A DNA stretch of 64,000 nt from an uncultured Prevotellaceae bacterium (GCA_902775605.1 CACYNE010000003.1:1-64000); one strand, 5' to 3'; positions 17,822-27,739 are shown, numbered from the stretch's first letter. The notes: generated from the letters alone by a model not told the origin. Numbers and translations are program-made.

Positions 17822-19432
17822 ATGACACAGAAGATTATTATTTTGGATTTCGGTTCGCAAACCACGCAGCTCATTGGCCGCAGAGTGCGCGAACTGGACA
17901 CCTTCTGCGAGATTTTGCCCTACAACAAATTCCCTGTGGGCGATGACTCCGTGATTGGCGTCATCCTGAGTGGCTCGCCCTACAGCGTCCACGATCCTGA
18001 GGCCTTCAAAGTGGACCTCTCGCAGTTTGTAGGCAAGGTGCCTGTGTTGGGCATCTGTTATGGCGCTCAGTTCATCTCAAACACTCTGGGTGGCAAGGTC
18101 GAGAAGGCCGACTCACGCGAGTACGGACGTGCCAACCTTGAGACCATCAATCTCGACAACCCTCTGTTCAAGGGCTTCGAGAAGGGTTCACAAGTATGGA
18201 TGAGTCATGGCGACACTATCACAGCCATCCCTTCTGACTTTGAGGTGATTGGTTCTACGAAGGATGTGAAGAACGCAGCCTTCGCTTCTACCAAGCAGCC
18301 CGTTTGGGCCGTGCAGTTCCACCCCGAAGTGTTCCACACTCTTCAGGGCAAGACGCTGCTCGAGAACTTCGTGGTGAACATCTGTGGTTCAAAGCAGGAA
18401 TGGAGTGCTGCCTCGTTTGTTGACAGCACCGTTGCCGAGTTGAAAGCGCAGCTGGGTGACGACCGCGTCATCCTTGGTCTTTCTGGCGGTGTTGACTCGA
18501 GTGTCGCAGCTGTTCTGCTGAACAAGGCCATTGGTAATCGTCTCACCTGTATCTTCGTTGATCACGGCATGCTCCGCAAGAACGAGTTCCAGCAGGTGAT
18601 GGAAGACTACAAGGTGCTGGGCCTGAACGTGATTGGCGTCGATGCCAGCGAGAAGTTCTTCTCTGACCTCGCAGGTGTTACCGATCCTGAGCAGAAGCGT
18701 AAGATTATCGGTCGCGACTTTGTTGAGGTGTTCAATGCTGAGGCAAAGAAGATCACTGATGCCAAGTGGCTGGCACAGGGTACTATCTATCCTGACCGCA
18801 TCGAGTCGCTGAACATCACAGGTAAGGTTATCAAGAGCCATCACAACGTGGGTGGACTGCCAAAGGAGATGCATCTCCAGCTCTGCGAGCCTTTGAAGTG
18901 GCTCTTCAAGGATGAGGTGCGCCGTGTAGGTCGTCAGATGGGTATGCCCGAGCACTTGATTACCCGTCATCCCTTCCCTGGTCCTGGTTTGGCTGTGCGT
19001 ATTTTGGGTGACATCACTCGCGAGAAAGTCGAGATTCTGCAGAACGCTGACGATATCTATATCCGTGGTCTGCGCGACTATAAGGTGAAACTTAGTGGCG
19101 AAGAGGCTCGCAAGGTGCTCGCTGCTGGTATTCCTGCTGACATGAAGGACGGCACCATTGAGGTATCGCTTTATGACCAGATCTGGCAGGCAGGCGCCAT
19201 TCTCCTTTCTACTGTTCGCTCTGTGGGCGTCATGGGCGATGAGCGTACCTACGAACACCCCGTTGCTCTGCGTGCCGTCACCTCTACCGATGCCATGACA
19301 GCCGACTGGGCTCATCTGCCTTACGATTTCATGGCGAAGGTGTCGAACGAAATTATTAATAAGGTGCGTGGCGTCAACCGCGTTTGCTATGACATCTCGT
19401 CAAAGCCACCTGCAACAATAGAATGGGAGTAA
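17822..19432 (+). CDS. guaA: GMP synthase (glutamine-hydrolysing)
   Basis: 536 residues. GuaA converts XMP to GMP using ATP and glutamine. The N-terminal class I glutaminase has GICYGAQ (catalytic Cys near 80) and the His of QFHPEV near 165. The ATP-pyrophosphatase domain has [12 protein letters not shown] (about 219-230), and the C-terminal dimerisation domain ends in [18 protein letters not shown]. It follows the murU-like gene by three bases and precedes the PP2C gene by 15, so the three are probably one transcript. Confidence 0.97.
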   Translation: MTQKIIILDFGSQTTQLIGRRVRELDTFCEILPYNKFPVGDDSVIGVILSGSPYSVHDPEAFKVDLSQFVGKVPVLGICYGAQFISNTLGGKVEKADSREYGRANLETINLDNPLFKGFEKGSQVWMSHGDTITAIPSDFEVIGSTKDVKNAAFASTKQPVWAVQFHPEVFHTLQGKTLLENFVVNICGSKQEWSAASFVDSTVAELKAQLGDDRVILGLSGGVDSSVAAVLLNKAIGNRLTCIFVDHGMLRKNEFQQVMEDYKVLGLNVIGVDASEKFFSDLAGVTDPEQKRKIIGRDFVEVFNAEAKKITDAKWLAQGTIYPDRIESLNITGKVIKSHHNVGGLPKEMHLQLCEPLKWLFKDEVRRVGRQMGMPEHLITRHPFPGPGLAVRILGDITREKVEILQNADDIYIRGLRDYKVKLSGEEARKVLAAGIPADMKDGTIEVSLYDQIWQAGAILLSTVRSVGVMGDERTYEHPVALRAVTSTDAMTADWAHLPYDFMAKVSNEIINKVRGVNRVCYDISSKPPATIEWE

Positions 19433-19447
19433 TTTTCTGACAAGAAC

Positions 19448-20347
19448 ATGAAATTACAGATATTTAATCCACAGGCCATCTACGAACTGGGAAAACGAGA
19501 AAACCAGGAGGATGCCATCTATCCGTCGAAGGACGCCGCAAACACAGACAGTCGTGTCTTTGTGGTGTGCGACGGCATGGGTGGAATGGATAAGGGAGAA
19601 GTGGCGAGCGATGCCGTATGCAAGACGCTGGGCAGGGTGGCTGAGACCATCCTACAAACTACGGGCACCTTTTCCGACGAGGACTTCGAGCACTGTATAA
19701 CAGCAGCCTTCGATGCCCTCGATGCTGCTGATGTGGATAATGAAGCTACTATGGGCACCACGATGACCTTCCTCTGTATCCATGAGGGAGGTTGTCTGGT
19801 GTCGCATATCGGCGACAGCCGTATTTATCACCTGCGTCCCTCTATGGGACCTCAGCGCGGCGTGCTCTTCCGTTCGCGCGATCACTCCTTGGTGCAACAG
19901 ATGTACGAGGCGGGTGATATCTGTTATAACGACATGGCCAAGTCTTCCAAGAAAAACGTCATCCTCAAGGCCATGCAGCCCCATCAGGTAGAGCGTACCA
20001 GACCATCCATGGCGCATATCGGCACCGTGTGGCCAGGCGATTATTTCCTGCTCTGCACCGATGGTATGTTAGAGAAAATGGATGACGAGCAAATCATGGC
20101 TCTGCTGGGCGACAACACCCTGACGCTGGAGCAGAAGGCCCAGAAACTCGTTGAGATGACGAGTGACAATTCCGATAACCACTCTGCCTACCTTATTCAG
20201 GTAGAGAAAGTGCAGCGTAACGCCATTGAAGACGCCAACATCGTTGACGACGAAATAGCCCATCGCATCCGCAACAAGGTTCTTAACGATAATCATCGCG
20301 ATACCATTTGGCATTTCGATGATGCTATTCCTATGCCAGAACTATAG
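19448..20347 (+). CDS. PP2C-family serine/threonine protein phosphatase
   Basis: 299 residues. Metal-binding motifs of the PPM family are in order: ENQEDAI (about 18), VCDGMGGMDKGEVAS (about 39-53), SHIGDSRIYHL (about 119-129) and LCTDGM (about 202). It should remove phosphate from Ser/Thr in the cytoplasm. No protein kinase of the Hanks type is in the window, so the partner is elsewhere. About 50 C-terminal residues follow the domain and are not recognised. The stop overlaps the convergent Nudix gene by six bases. Confidence 0.92.
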   Translation: MKLQIFNPQAIYELGKRENQEDAIYPSKDAANTDSRVFVVCDGMGGMDKGEVASDAVCKTLGRVAETILQTTGTFSDEDFEHCITAAFDALDAADVDNEATMGTTMTFLCIHEGGCLVSHIGDSRIYHLRPSMGPQRGVLFRSRDHSLVQQMYEAGDICYNDMAKSSKKNVILKAMQPHQVERTRPSMAHIGTVWPGDYFLLCTDGMLEKMDDEQIMALLGDNTLTLEQKAQKLVEMTSDNSDNHSAYLIQVEKVQRNAIEDANIVDDEIAHRIRNKVLNDNHRDTIWHFDDAIPMPEL

Positions 20348-20842
20348 TTCAAAGCATCTTTTGAACTCGCTTTCGAAGTTAGGGGTCAGAATATGGTGAC
20401 CCATAGCTTCGCGAAGTTCTGCCATTGTCCAAAAGCGACCGCCGTCCAATTCTTCTGCTGAGGGGCGGATTGGGCCATCATAGGTTGTTCGGTTTACATA
20501 GACCAGTTCACGTTCCCTCTGGCTGTCAAATACATATTTGTCAACGAAAACAGGCGTGAAGTCGGTGATGCCCAGTTCCTCGCGAACCTCACGCTGTAAG
20601 GCATCCTCTGGCGTCTCTCCAAAGTCCATGTGTCCACCAACGGCAGTATCCCATTTTCCAGGCTGTATGTCCTTCCAATCAGGTCGCTTCTGTAGGTAAA
20701 TGTCTCCAGCAGAGTTGAATACATGCAGATGTACCACAGGGTGGAGTAGGCGAGAGCCATTGTGACACTCGCCTCGTGTAGCAGAGCCCATGACGTTCCC
20801 CTCTTCATCGACGATAGGAAATAATTCTTTTAAATTATCCAT
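20342..20842 (-). CDS. Nudix hydrolase, isopentenyl-diphosphate-isomerase-like subgroup
   Basis: 166 residues. The Nudix box G-x5-E-x7-REVREELG-I spans about residues 70-92 (GHMDFGETPEDALQREVREE). The N-terminus (LFPIVDEEGNVMGSATRGECH) matches the subgroup resembling isopentenyl diphosphate isomerase, which includes YfcD-type hydrolases. Substrate not predictable; probably a nucleoside diphosphate derivative. It lies 16 bases after the aldo/keto reductase gene in the same direction. Confidence 0.9.
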   Translation of the reverse strand: MDNLKELFPIVDEEGNVMGSATRGECHNGSRLLHPVVHLHVFNSAGDIYLQKRPDWKDIQPGKWDTAVGGHMDFGETPEDALQREVREELGITDFTPVFVDKYVFDSQRERELVYVNRTTYDGPIRPSAEELDGGRFWTMAELREAMGHHILTPNFESEFKRCFEL

Positions 20843-20858
20843 GATTCGTTTTTGAGAT

Positions 20859-21803
20859 TTAGATGTTTACGCATTTCAGATTCTTTTCTAGCTGGGCAGT
20901 GCTGCTGGCACCTACGAGAACTGAGGTGACACCTGGCTGCTGAAGAATCCATGCGAGAGCTCTCTCTGCCAATGTCTGACCTTGACGCTCAGCCTCACTA
21001 TTAAAGGCCTGAAGTTTTGCCAGAAGTTCGGGTGTTAGCATTTCTTTCTTCAGGAACTTGCCCTTCGACATGCGCGAGTCCTCGGGAATCCCCTTTAGAT
21101 AACGGTCGGTGAGCAGTCCTTGAGCCAGTGGTGAGAAAGAGATGAAACCAATACCAGCCTCAACACAAAAGTCAAGGATGCCCTCTTCCTGAGGCTCGCG
21201 GTCGAGCATGTTCAAGCGTCCCTGATAGATAAGCAGGGGCACGTCTCGCTCCTTCAGATACTGATAGGCAAAGCGGGTGGCTTCCAATGGCCAGCGACTG
21301 ATGCCGACATAGAGCGCCTTGCCCTGACGCACAATGTCCACCAGTGCCTGGAGCGTCTCTTCAAGAGGCGTATCGGGGTCGTAGCGATGGCTATAGAACA
21401 AATCTACATAATCCAAGTGCATGCGCTGAAGACTCTGATTGAGTGATGCCATCAGATACTTGCGGCTGCCCCAGTTCCCATAAGGGCCAGGCCACATATC
21501 ATAGCCTGCTTTGGTAGAGATGAACAGTTCGTCACGATAGGGACGGAAGTCCTCATCCATCAGTCGTCCAAGAGTCTCCTCAGCAGAGCCATATACAGGC
21601 CCGTAGTTGTTGGCCAGGTCGAAGTGTGTGATGCCATGATCGAAGGCATAGCGGGTAATCTCCCTGCTACGCTCAAATGGGTCAATACTTCCAAAGTTGT
21701 GCCAGAAACCTAAGCTTACCTTTGGCAATAAAACGCCTGAACGCCCACAGCGTTCGTACTTCATGACGCCTTCATAGCGATTCTTGTCAGCAATGTAATT
21801 CAT
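20859..21803 (-). CDS. Aldo/keto reductase, YghZ-like
   Basis: 314 residues, NADPH-dependent reductase fold. Catalytic Asp62 and Tyr67 (HFDLANNYG), a lysine in FISTKAGYD and a histidine in DLFYSHRYD are present. The N-terminus (ADKNRYEGVMKYERCGRSG) parallels E. coli YghZ, which reduces L-glyceraldehyde 3-phosphate and methylglyoxal, and so supports the first ATG. Related potassium-channel beta-like reductases are an alternative. It is read from its own promoter, divergent from the metal operon. Confidence 0.9.
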   Translation of the reverse strand: MNYIADKNRYEGVMKYERCGRSGVLLPKVSLGFWHNFGSIDPFERSREITRYAFDHGITHFDLANNYGPVYGSAEETLGRLMDEDFRPYRDELFISTKAGYDMWPGPYGNWGSRKYLMASLNQSLQRMHLDYVDLFYSHRYDPDTPLEETLQALVDIVRQGKALYVGISRWPLEATRFAYQYLKERDVPLLIYQGRLNMLDREPQEEGILDFCVEAGIGFISFSPLAQGLLTDRYLKGIPEDSRMSKGKFLKKEMLTPELLAKLQAFNSEAERQGQTLAERALAWILQQPGVTSVLVGASSTAQLEKNLKCVNI

Positions 21804-21824
21804 ATACGCCTAATTATTTGTGCA

Positions 21825-21832
21825 CAAAGATA
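21825..21832 (-). promoter_or_regulatory. -7 element of the aldo/keto reductase gene
   Basis: TATCTTTG on the reverse strand, 21 bases before the start at 21803. An imperfect -33 (ATTG, complement of 21852-21855) lies 19 bases further upstream. Confidence 0.55.
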
Positions 21833-21908
21833 CGTATTTTCCTTCGATTTCCAATCCTAAAAAAAGTTATTTTTTGGAAAAACAGAAATATGGCTCGTAT
21901 TATTTTCG

Positions 21909-21916
21909 TACCTTTG
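21909..21916 (+). promoter_or_regulatory. -7 element of the His-rich receptor operon, likely leaderless
   Basis: TACCTTTG ends five bases before the ATG at 21922, so the transcript probably begins at or just before the start codon. No TTTG lies at the usual distance upstream. No palindromic repressor site was evident by eye. Confidence 0.55.
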
Positions 21917-21921
21917 CGCCT

Positions 21922-22272
21922 ATGAAACTGACGACGAAGCGATATCTTTTTACATGGATGCTGTTGGCAACGCTATTGCCAATGCTTTTGATGTCGTCAT
22001 TGCATATCCATGAGCAGGGTGAAACCTCTGATGCCGCATGCATCGAGTGTTTGCATGGTCATTGTGGTGGCCACCTCACTCAGATGACCACGACGATGCA
22101 CCAATGTGTGCTCTGTCAGTTTCTGACCTTGACATTTGTTTCCTTTGGCGTTGTCACCCTTATTATTATAAATAAGGTTGTCAGCGTCCGCACCGATGCC
22201 CGGCATCGCCGCGTGTGTGTTGCCTATAGTGGCATCGTAGGTCTGCGAGCACCTCCTGTGGTCTCCATATAA
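21922..22272 (+). CDS. His/Cys-rich membrane protein before a TonB receptor
   Basis: 116 residues from the ATG at 21922, chosen because of the -7 element just before it and the membrane segment right after it (about 9-26). A His/Cys-rich stretch follows (HIHEQGE, CIECLHGHCGGH, HQCVLCQ, about 29-71), then a second hydrophobic stretch (about 72-88) and a basic tail. This looks like a small envelope protein that may bind a metal. It lies 70 bases before the TonB receptor gene. The family was not recognised. Confidence 0.65.
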   Translation: MKLTTKRYLFTWMLLATLLPMLLMSSLHIHEQGETSDAACIECLHGHCGGHLTQMTTTMHQCVLCQFLTLTFVSFGVVTLIIINKVVSVRTDARHRRVCVAYSGIVGLRAPPVVSI

Positions 22273-22342
22273 ATTGTTAGGAGGCTGACATTCGTTGGGA
22301 TGTCAGTAGTAGTTTCGTTAAAAAAAGAATGGAGACCAAAAC

Positions 22343-24442
22343 ATGATAACATCCATTTTGGCTGTAGTGCTGATGGCTTCACCCGTGGCCCATGACGATA
22401 GTACCGTCGTGGAGTTGAAGGGTGTTACCGTGAGCGGACAGCGACAGCGTGACTTCCAGATGCGTACATCGCAATCTGCGGTGCAGGTGAGTCACGACTA
22501 CTTGCAGCAACACTTCTCAGGGTCGCTCATGCAGACTCTTGAGGGTATTCCTGGCGTCAAGGCCATGTCTATCGGCTCAGGACAATCGAAACCCACCATC
22601 CGTGGCTTGGGCTTCAACCGTATGGTGGTCAGTGAGGACGGCATCAAGCACGAAGGACAGCAGTGGGGCGATGACCACGGATTGGAAATAGACCAGTTTG
22701 CGGTTGATCGCGCCGAGGTCATTAAAGGTCCTGCAGCTCTGCTCTATGGCTCTGATGCCATCGGTGGCGTGCTGAGTCTTTATACCAACCATGTGCCCAC
22801 GGAGACGTTGAGTGGCAGTGTGCAACTCTTCGGACGTTCGAACAATGAGCAGATAGGTGTGACGGCAAAAGTTGGTGGCAGACTGGGCAATTGGTTCTAT
22901 CGTGTGGGAGCCACGTTGATAGACTATGCCGACTATCGCGTACCTACAGACAGTATTCAATATTATTCATATTGGATTCGACTGAAGGATCGTCGTCTGC
23001 GCAACACTGCAGGTTGCGAGCGTGATGGTAGTGTGGTGTTGGGTTATGCCGGCTATCGTTTCCATACCGACCTGCGTATCTCAGACAGCTATTCAAAGAG
23101 TGGCTTCTTTGCCAATGCGCATGGTTTGGAGGTGCGTCTCTCTGATATTGACTACGACCACTCGCGACGCGACGTGGACCTGCCCTATCAGTGGGTGAAC
23201 CATTTCAAGGTGCTCAGCCATACCTCGTGGCAGGGCGAACGTTTGCGCCTGGAAGCTAATCTTGCCTGGCAGAACAACCATCGCGAGGAGTTGAGCGAAC
23301 CTGTGAGCCACGGCTATATGCCACGTCCTGATGGTTCCTTGGAGCGTCGCTTCGTGAAGAACACGCTGACAGCCAATATGGGACTGACCCTGAATCTGGG
23401 CGAGCGCCATGAGTTGAGCACAGGTGTGAATGCTGAGTATCAGCACAACCGTCGTGGTGGCTGGGGCTTTATCATTCCCGACTTCGAGACGGCAAGTATC
23501 GGTGGCTATGTGATGGATCGCTATACGGTCAATGACCGCCTGAAGTTGAATGCCGGCATCCGTCTGGATCACGCCCATACCCACATCAGCAGTTATCATG
23601 ACTGGTATATGACTCCCACCACGAATGGCGATTCCACCTATATGGAACGCTCGTCGGATGTGGATCGTCGTTTCACCAGCCTCACCTGGTCAACGGGCAT
23701 TAACTACGCCGTGGGCCATTGGGTGCTCAAGGCAAATGTTGGCAAGAGTTTCCGTGTGCCTATTCCCAAGGAACTGGGTGCCGACGGTGTGAACTACCAT
23801 ATCTTCCGCTATGAGCGAGGCAATGCCAATCTTGACCCCGAGGAGAGCTATCAGGTGGACCTGGGCATCCATTGGGACAACGACGTGGTGTGTGTGCAGG
23901 TGGATCCCTACTTGAACTACTTCCCCAACTATATCTACCTGAATCCCACGGCTCAGTATGTGGAGGGTTTGCAGCTGTACCATTACACGCAGGCCCATGT
24001 GCTGCGCTATGGCGTCGAGGCACAGGCCACCTGGGTCATCAATCAGCATTGGGAGACCGAATTGAAGGGCGAGTATCTCCATGCTCGTCAAGAGTCGGGT
24101 CAGAAGAAGGGTTTTACGTTGCCCTTCAGCACCCCTTGGTCGGTGGATGTAGGCGTCAAATATTCGTTCCAGTGGATGGGCGATACTTTCGTAGGACTGA
24201 ATGCTCATGTCGTAGGAGCACAGCATGAGATTGTACCTCCAGAGAAGCCCACTGATGGATACTGGACATTAAACCTTTCGGCAGGCAAGCAGTTGCTTTT
24301 GGGCAATAGTAAGATGAACATCGCCCTGCATGCAGATAATCTGCTCGACCGCCGATATTACGATCACACCAGCTATTACCGCCTGATCGATGTGCCCGAG
24401 CCTGGGCGCAACGTGTCGCTGATGGTGGGGCTGGAGTTTTAA
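22343..24442 (+). CDS. TonB-dependent outer-membrane receptor, metal-type candidate
   Basis: 699 residues. A short signal peptide is followed by a plug domain (about 25-135: GVTVSGQR, IRGLGFNRMVV, RAEVIKGPAALLYGSDAIGGV) and a beta-barrel ending in a terminal Phe (MVGLEF). It lacks the N-terminal carboxypeptidase-like domain and the length of SusC proteins, so it is more like receptors for metal chelates, vitamins or free metals. Neighbours on both sides encode His-rich proteins, which favours a metal. Siderophore or cobalamin uptake are alternatives. Confidence 0.88.
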   Translation: MITSILAVVLMASPVAHDDSTVVELKGVTVSGQRQRDFQMRTSQSAVQVSHDYLQQHFSGSLMQTLEGIPGVKAMSIGSGQSKPTIRGLGFNRMVVSEDGIKHEGQQWGDDHGLEIDQFAVDRAEVIKGPAALLYGSDAIGGVLSLYTNHVPTETLSGSVQLFGRSNNEQIGVTAKVGGRLGNWFYRVGATLIDYADYRVPTDSIQYYSYWIRLKDRRLRNTAGCERDGSVVLGYAGYRFHTDLRISDSYSKSGFFANAHGLEVRLSDIDYDHSRRDVDLPYQWVNHFKVLSHTSWQGERLRLEANLAWQNNHREELSEPVSHGYMPRPDGSLERRFVKNTLTANMGLTLNLGERHELSTGVNAEYQHNRRGGWGFIIPDFETASIGGYVMDRYTVNDRLKLNAGIRLDHAHTHISSYHDWYMTPTTNGDSTYMERSSDVDRRFTSLTWSTGINYAVGHWVLKANVGKSFRVPIPKELGADGVNYHIFRYERGNANLDPEESYQVDLGIHWDNDVVCVQVDPYLNYFPNYIYLNPTAQYVEGLQLYHYTQAHVLRYGVEAQATWVINQHWETELKGEYLHARQESGQKKGFTLPFSTPWSVDVGVKYSFQWMGDTFVGLNAHVVGAQHEIVPPEKPTDGYWTLNLSAGKQLLLGNSKMNIALHADNLLDRRYYDHTSYYRLIDVPEPGRNVSLMVGLEF

Positions 24443-24514
24443 AAGTAAAAGTGAATAGTGAAAAATTCGCTACCGCTCGATTAAAAACATAAAGAATAAT
24501 AAAAAAAAAGAATT

Positions 24515-24955
24515 ATGAAAAAGATTATTAATATGAGCCTGATGATGGCTCTCATGACCATATTTACACTGAGTTTCACCGCTTGCGGCAATGATGATGA
24601 CGATACCTCCGCACCTCAAATCACCCTTCACGAGGCCAATATCGAGGGCGATATCCTTTGTGTTCAGGCCGATGTCATTGCCCAGGGACGTACAGCAGCC
24701 ATCCTGCTGACCGTTACCAATCAGGAAGGCAAAGAAAAACTGACCTATTCTGTTACAGATAGCAAATACATTGGGAAACTCAATCTTGACGGCTTCCACG
24801 TGCATGTAGATATCGCTGATAAGGATATTGAGGAGGGCGACCTGCTCAAGCTCACTGTCACCGATGCTGAAGGTCAGACAACCTCTGTGAAGAAAGAGAT
24901 TACTGCCGAGGAGGACGATGATGATGAGGCAGAAGAGCATCATCATGATGAGTAA
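24515..24955 (+). CDS. Lipoprotein with acidic and His-rich tail (DUF4625-like)
   Basis: 146 residues. The lipoprotein signal ends at TACG (Cys24), followed by an acidic NDDDD stretch that often directs export to the surface in Bacteroidetes. A single beta-sandwich-like domain follows (about 32-128). The tail is acidic and ends in EEHHHDE, a possible metal-binding tail. It lies 72 bases after the receptor gene and overlaps in position with the far upstream end of the next open frame, whose true start is at 24978. Confidence 0.75.
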   Translation: MKKIINMSLMMALMTIFTLSFTACGNDDDDTSAPQITLHEANIEGDILCVQADVIAQGRTAAILLTVTNQEGKEKLTYSVTDSKYIGKLNLDGFHVHVDIADKDIEEGDLLKLTVTDAEGQTTSVKKEITAEEDDDDEAEEHHHDE

Positions 24956-24977
24956 ACAAAAGAATAATTTGAAAGAA

Positions 24978-25454
24978 ATGAAAAGATATTCAATCTTTGC
25001 TATCCTGCTGCTGTGCGCATTCTATGCGTGCAGCGGCAGCGATGACGACGCGCAGAAAGACATGGAGCGCCCCGTCATCAGCGACTGGAACATCGTCGCC
25101 AATCCTATCGATTGCCAGCAGTATCATCGGGGCGACACCATTCCCGTTAACTATGTGCTGATGGACAATTGCGAGCTGGGTGCCTATAACATCGAGATTC
25201 ATAACAATTTCGACCACCACACCCACAGCACCACTGCTGCAGAGTGTCCCATGGATGCACAGAAGGCTCCTCAGAAGCCGTGGATTTATAATCAGGACTT
25301 CGACATCGATCCCGGTCAGCGCATCTGGGATGCTCGTCAGGACATCGCTATTCCTGAAGACATCGATACGGGCGACTATCATTTCATGATACGTTTGACC
25401 GATGCAGCCGGCTGGCAGCAGTTGCATGCTGTCGCCATCAAGATTGTGGAGTAA
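24978..25454 (+). CDS. DUF4625-like lipoprotein
   Basis: 158 residues from the ATG at 24978, which begins a lipoprotein signal (MKRYSIFAILLLCAFYACSG; Cys18). Frames open further back but lack any signal. The mature part starts with an acidic run (SDDDAQKD) and contains NNFDHHTHS near residue 77, a possible metal site. The fold looks like the same beta-sandwich as in the preceding gene, so the two may be ancient duplicates. Probably surface-exposed partners of the receptor. Confidence 0.75.
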   Translation: MKRYSIFAILLLCAFYACSGSDDDAQKDMERPVISDWNIVANPIDCQQYHRGDTIPVNYVLMDNCELGAYNIEIHNNFDHHTHSTTAAECPMDAQKAPQKPWIYNQDFDIDPGQRIWDARQDIAIPEDIDTGDYHFMIRLTDAAGWQQLHAVAIKIVE

Positions 25455-25467
25455 TCACAAATAATAT

Positions 25468-27648
25468 ATGACGAACAACTCTTTTGAGACAAACAATGAG
25501 ATGCTCACCGCGTGGGACTTCGTAGAAAACACGGGGCGAAGCATCTTTTTGACCGGTAAGGCAGGAACGGGAAAGACCACATTCCTGAAGACTGTTTTTG
25601 AGGGTTCACGCAAGCGTCCCATTGTGGTGGCACCAACGGGTGTGGCTGCCATCAATGCCGGCGGCGTCACCATCCACTCGTTCTTCCAGTTGCCCTTCTC
25701 GCCCTATGTGCCTGGGGCCAAGATGGAGAGCAAGTTCGACTTCAGTCGTGAGAAACGAAAGATTCTTGCTTCTATCGACCTGCTCATTATCGACGAGATT
25801 TCGATGGTGCGTGCCGACCTGCTCGATGCCATTGATGTCGTGCTAAGGCGTTTTCGCGACCATAGCTTGCCCTTTGGCGGTGTGCAGCTGCTGATGATTG
25901 GCGACTTGGCACAGCTGACGCCAGTGGTGACGCCCGAGGATGAGCGCATGCTGAAGCCCTATTACGACACGCCTTACTTCTTTGGCTCAAAAGCCTTGCA
26001 GCAGATTGACTATGTCACCATCCAGCTAGACCATGTCTATCGTCAGCAGGATGCGTCGTTTGTTGATCTCCTGAACCAGGTGCGCGAGGGTCATCCCTCC
26101 GAAGCCGCGTTGGCCAGCTTGAACACCCGTTGCAAACCGGCGTTTATTCCTCGTCCCGAGGAGCAGTATATCCGTCTGACCACCCATAATAATCTGGCCA
26201 ATTTCTATAATGAGTCCGAGCTCCAGAAGTTGCCGGGCCGCTCCTACAGCTATCGTGCCGAGATAAAGGGCACCTTTCCTGATTATTCTTACCCCACTGC
26301 CGAGTCGCTGATGCTGAAGGAGGGGGCGCAGGTCATGTTTGTCAAGAACGACCCGTCAACCGAACACCGTTATTATAATGGACGTATCGGTAGGGTGGTG
26401 GAGGCTTCCGACGACAAGCTCTCCGTCTATTGCGAGGGCGATGGCGAGGCCATTGAAGTGGAACCGCTGGAATGGGAGAACACCCGTTATACGCTGAACG
26501 AGAAGACGCGCGAGATTGAGGCCGAGGTACAGGGCACCTTCAGGCAGTTGCCCCTGCGACTGGCGTGGGCCATCACCATCCATAAGAGTCAGGGCCTGAC
26601 GTTCGATCGTGCCATCATCGATGCCAATCAGAGCTTCGCGCCAGGCCAGGTCTATGTGGCCTTGAGCCGTTGTCGCACCCTTGAGGGCTTGGTACTTGCC
26701 ACGCCCCTTGAGTCGCGTGCCATTATCAACGACGAACGGGTGGACAGCTATATCGCTCAGCAGGAATACGAGGCAGAGCGCAGCATCTGTCAACTGCCTC
26801 TGTTGAAACAGGAATACGAGCGCTATCTGCTGCTGCAACTCTTCGACTTCCGTGCCATCCTCTCCCTCCAGGAGTCGTTGGTGCGCCTTTTCGCGGAGTT
26901 CTTCTTCCACAGCCATGCCTCACTGAAACAGTTGCACGACCAGTCGCTTTTCGACCTTCAGCAGCGTGTCATTGTCGTATCGGCCAAGTGGCAACAGAAG
27001 ATTCAGTCGCTTTCGTTCGAGGCCCTTCGCGATGCCGAGTTCCTGGAGCGTGTTAAGCGTAGTGCCGAGTATTTCGCAGACCAGTTGCGCGACATTCTGG
27101 CCAAGCCCATCGAACTCAGTGCCAAGGTGGAAACCAATAACAAGCAGGCTTCGCGTCGCTTGAGCAATGTGCTGCCCGATTTGCGTCAGGCATGGCTGTC
27201 CCGTCGCTATCTGCTCGTTAAGATGTCAGAAAAGGACTTTTCCGTAGATAACTATCTGCACGAGAAACAAATGTCGATGCTCGATGCCCTTGACGAGAGC
27301 TTGTTGAAACCCAAGCGTGAACGCAAGCCGAAGGCCCCTAAAGAGCCTAAGCCCAAAACGTGGGAGGTCTCTTTTGCCCTCTACCAGCGTGGCCTCAAAC
27401 CCGAGGATATCGCCATCGAGCGCAGTTTGTCATTAGGCACCATCTTCAGTCATCTCAGTCGTTATCTTGATTCGGGTCAGGTGTCTCTCGATTCCCTTGT
27501 TTCTGAGGAGCATCAGCAGATTATCAAGCGTGTCATTTCCAAGGTTGGCATTGTTGAAGGCGCCACTGCTATCAAGAATTTCTGTCCGCCAGGAATCACT
27601 TACGATGAGATTCGCCTGATGATGACGCATAATTTATCAGAAAAATGA
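25468..27648 (+). CDS. Pif1-like superfamily 1 helicase with C-terminal helix-turn-helix
   Basis: 726 residues. Helicase motifs are in order: Walker A GKAGTGKTTF (about 30-39), APTGVAAINAGG (about 53-64), Walker B LLIIDEISMVRADL (about 108-121), GDLAQLTPV (about 145-153) and the C-terminal ITIHKSQGLTFD and VYVALSRCRT motifs (about 370-415). After a variable stretch the C-terminus (about 630-700, ALYQRGLKPEDIAIERSLSLGTI) forms a helix-turn-helix often found on RecQ- and Pif1-type helicases. Likely a 5'-3' DNA helicase in genome maintenance. It starts 13 bases after the metal operon, but a shared role is unlikely. Confidence 0.9.
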   Translation: MTNNSFETNNEMLTAWDFVENTGRSIFLTGKAGTGKTTFLKTVFEGSRKRPIVVAPTGVAAINAGGVTIHSFFQLPFSPYVPGAKMESKFDFSREKRKILASIDLLIIDEISMVRADLLDAIDVVLRRFRDHSLPFGGVQLLMIGDLAQLTPVVTPEDERMLKPYYDTPYFFGSKALQQIDYVTIQLDHVYRQQDASFVDLLNQVREGHPSEAALASLNTRCKPAFIPRPEEQYIRLTTHNNLANFYNESELQKLPGRSYSYRAEIKGTFPDYSYPTAESLMLKEGAQVMFVKNDPSTEHRYYNGRIGRVVEASDDKLSVYCEGDGEAIEVEPLEWENTRYTLNEKTREIEAEVQGTFRQLPLRLAWAITIHKSQGLTFDRAIIDANQSFAPGQVYVALSRCRTLEGLVLATPLESRAIINDERVDSYIAQQEYEAERSICQLPLLKQEYERYLLLQLFDFRAILSLQESLVRLFAEFFFHSHASLKQLHDQSLFDLQQRVIVVSAKWQQKIQSLSFEALRDAEFLERVKRSAEYFADQLRDILAKPIELSAKVETNNKQASRRLSNVLPDLRQAWLSRRYLLVKMSEKDFSVDNYLHEKQMSMLDALDESLLKPKRERKPKAPKEPKPKTWEVSFALYQRGLKPEDIAIERSLSLGTIFSHLSRYLDSGQVSLDSLVSEEHQQIIKRVISKVGIVEGATAIKNFCPPGITYDEIRLMMTHNLSEK

Positions 27649-27665
27649 AAATAATTGCTGAAAAA

Positions 27666-27697
27666 TTTGGTGGTCTCAGAAAAACTCCGTACCTTTG
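27666..27697 (+). promoter_or_regulatory. Promoter of tRNA-Pro
   Basis: TTTG (27666-27669), 20 bases, TACCTTTG (27690-27697). The mature tRNA begins at 27740. Confidence 0.75.
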
Positions 27698-27739
27698 CAC
27701 CCGCATTCGACAGAAACGTCAGTGCTAAGCTTTAAGGAT

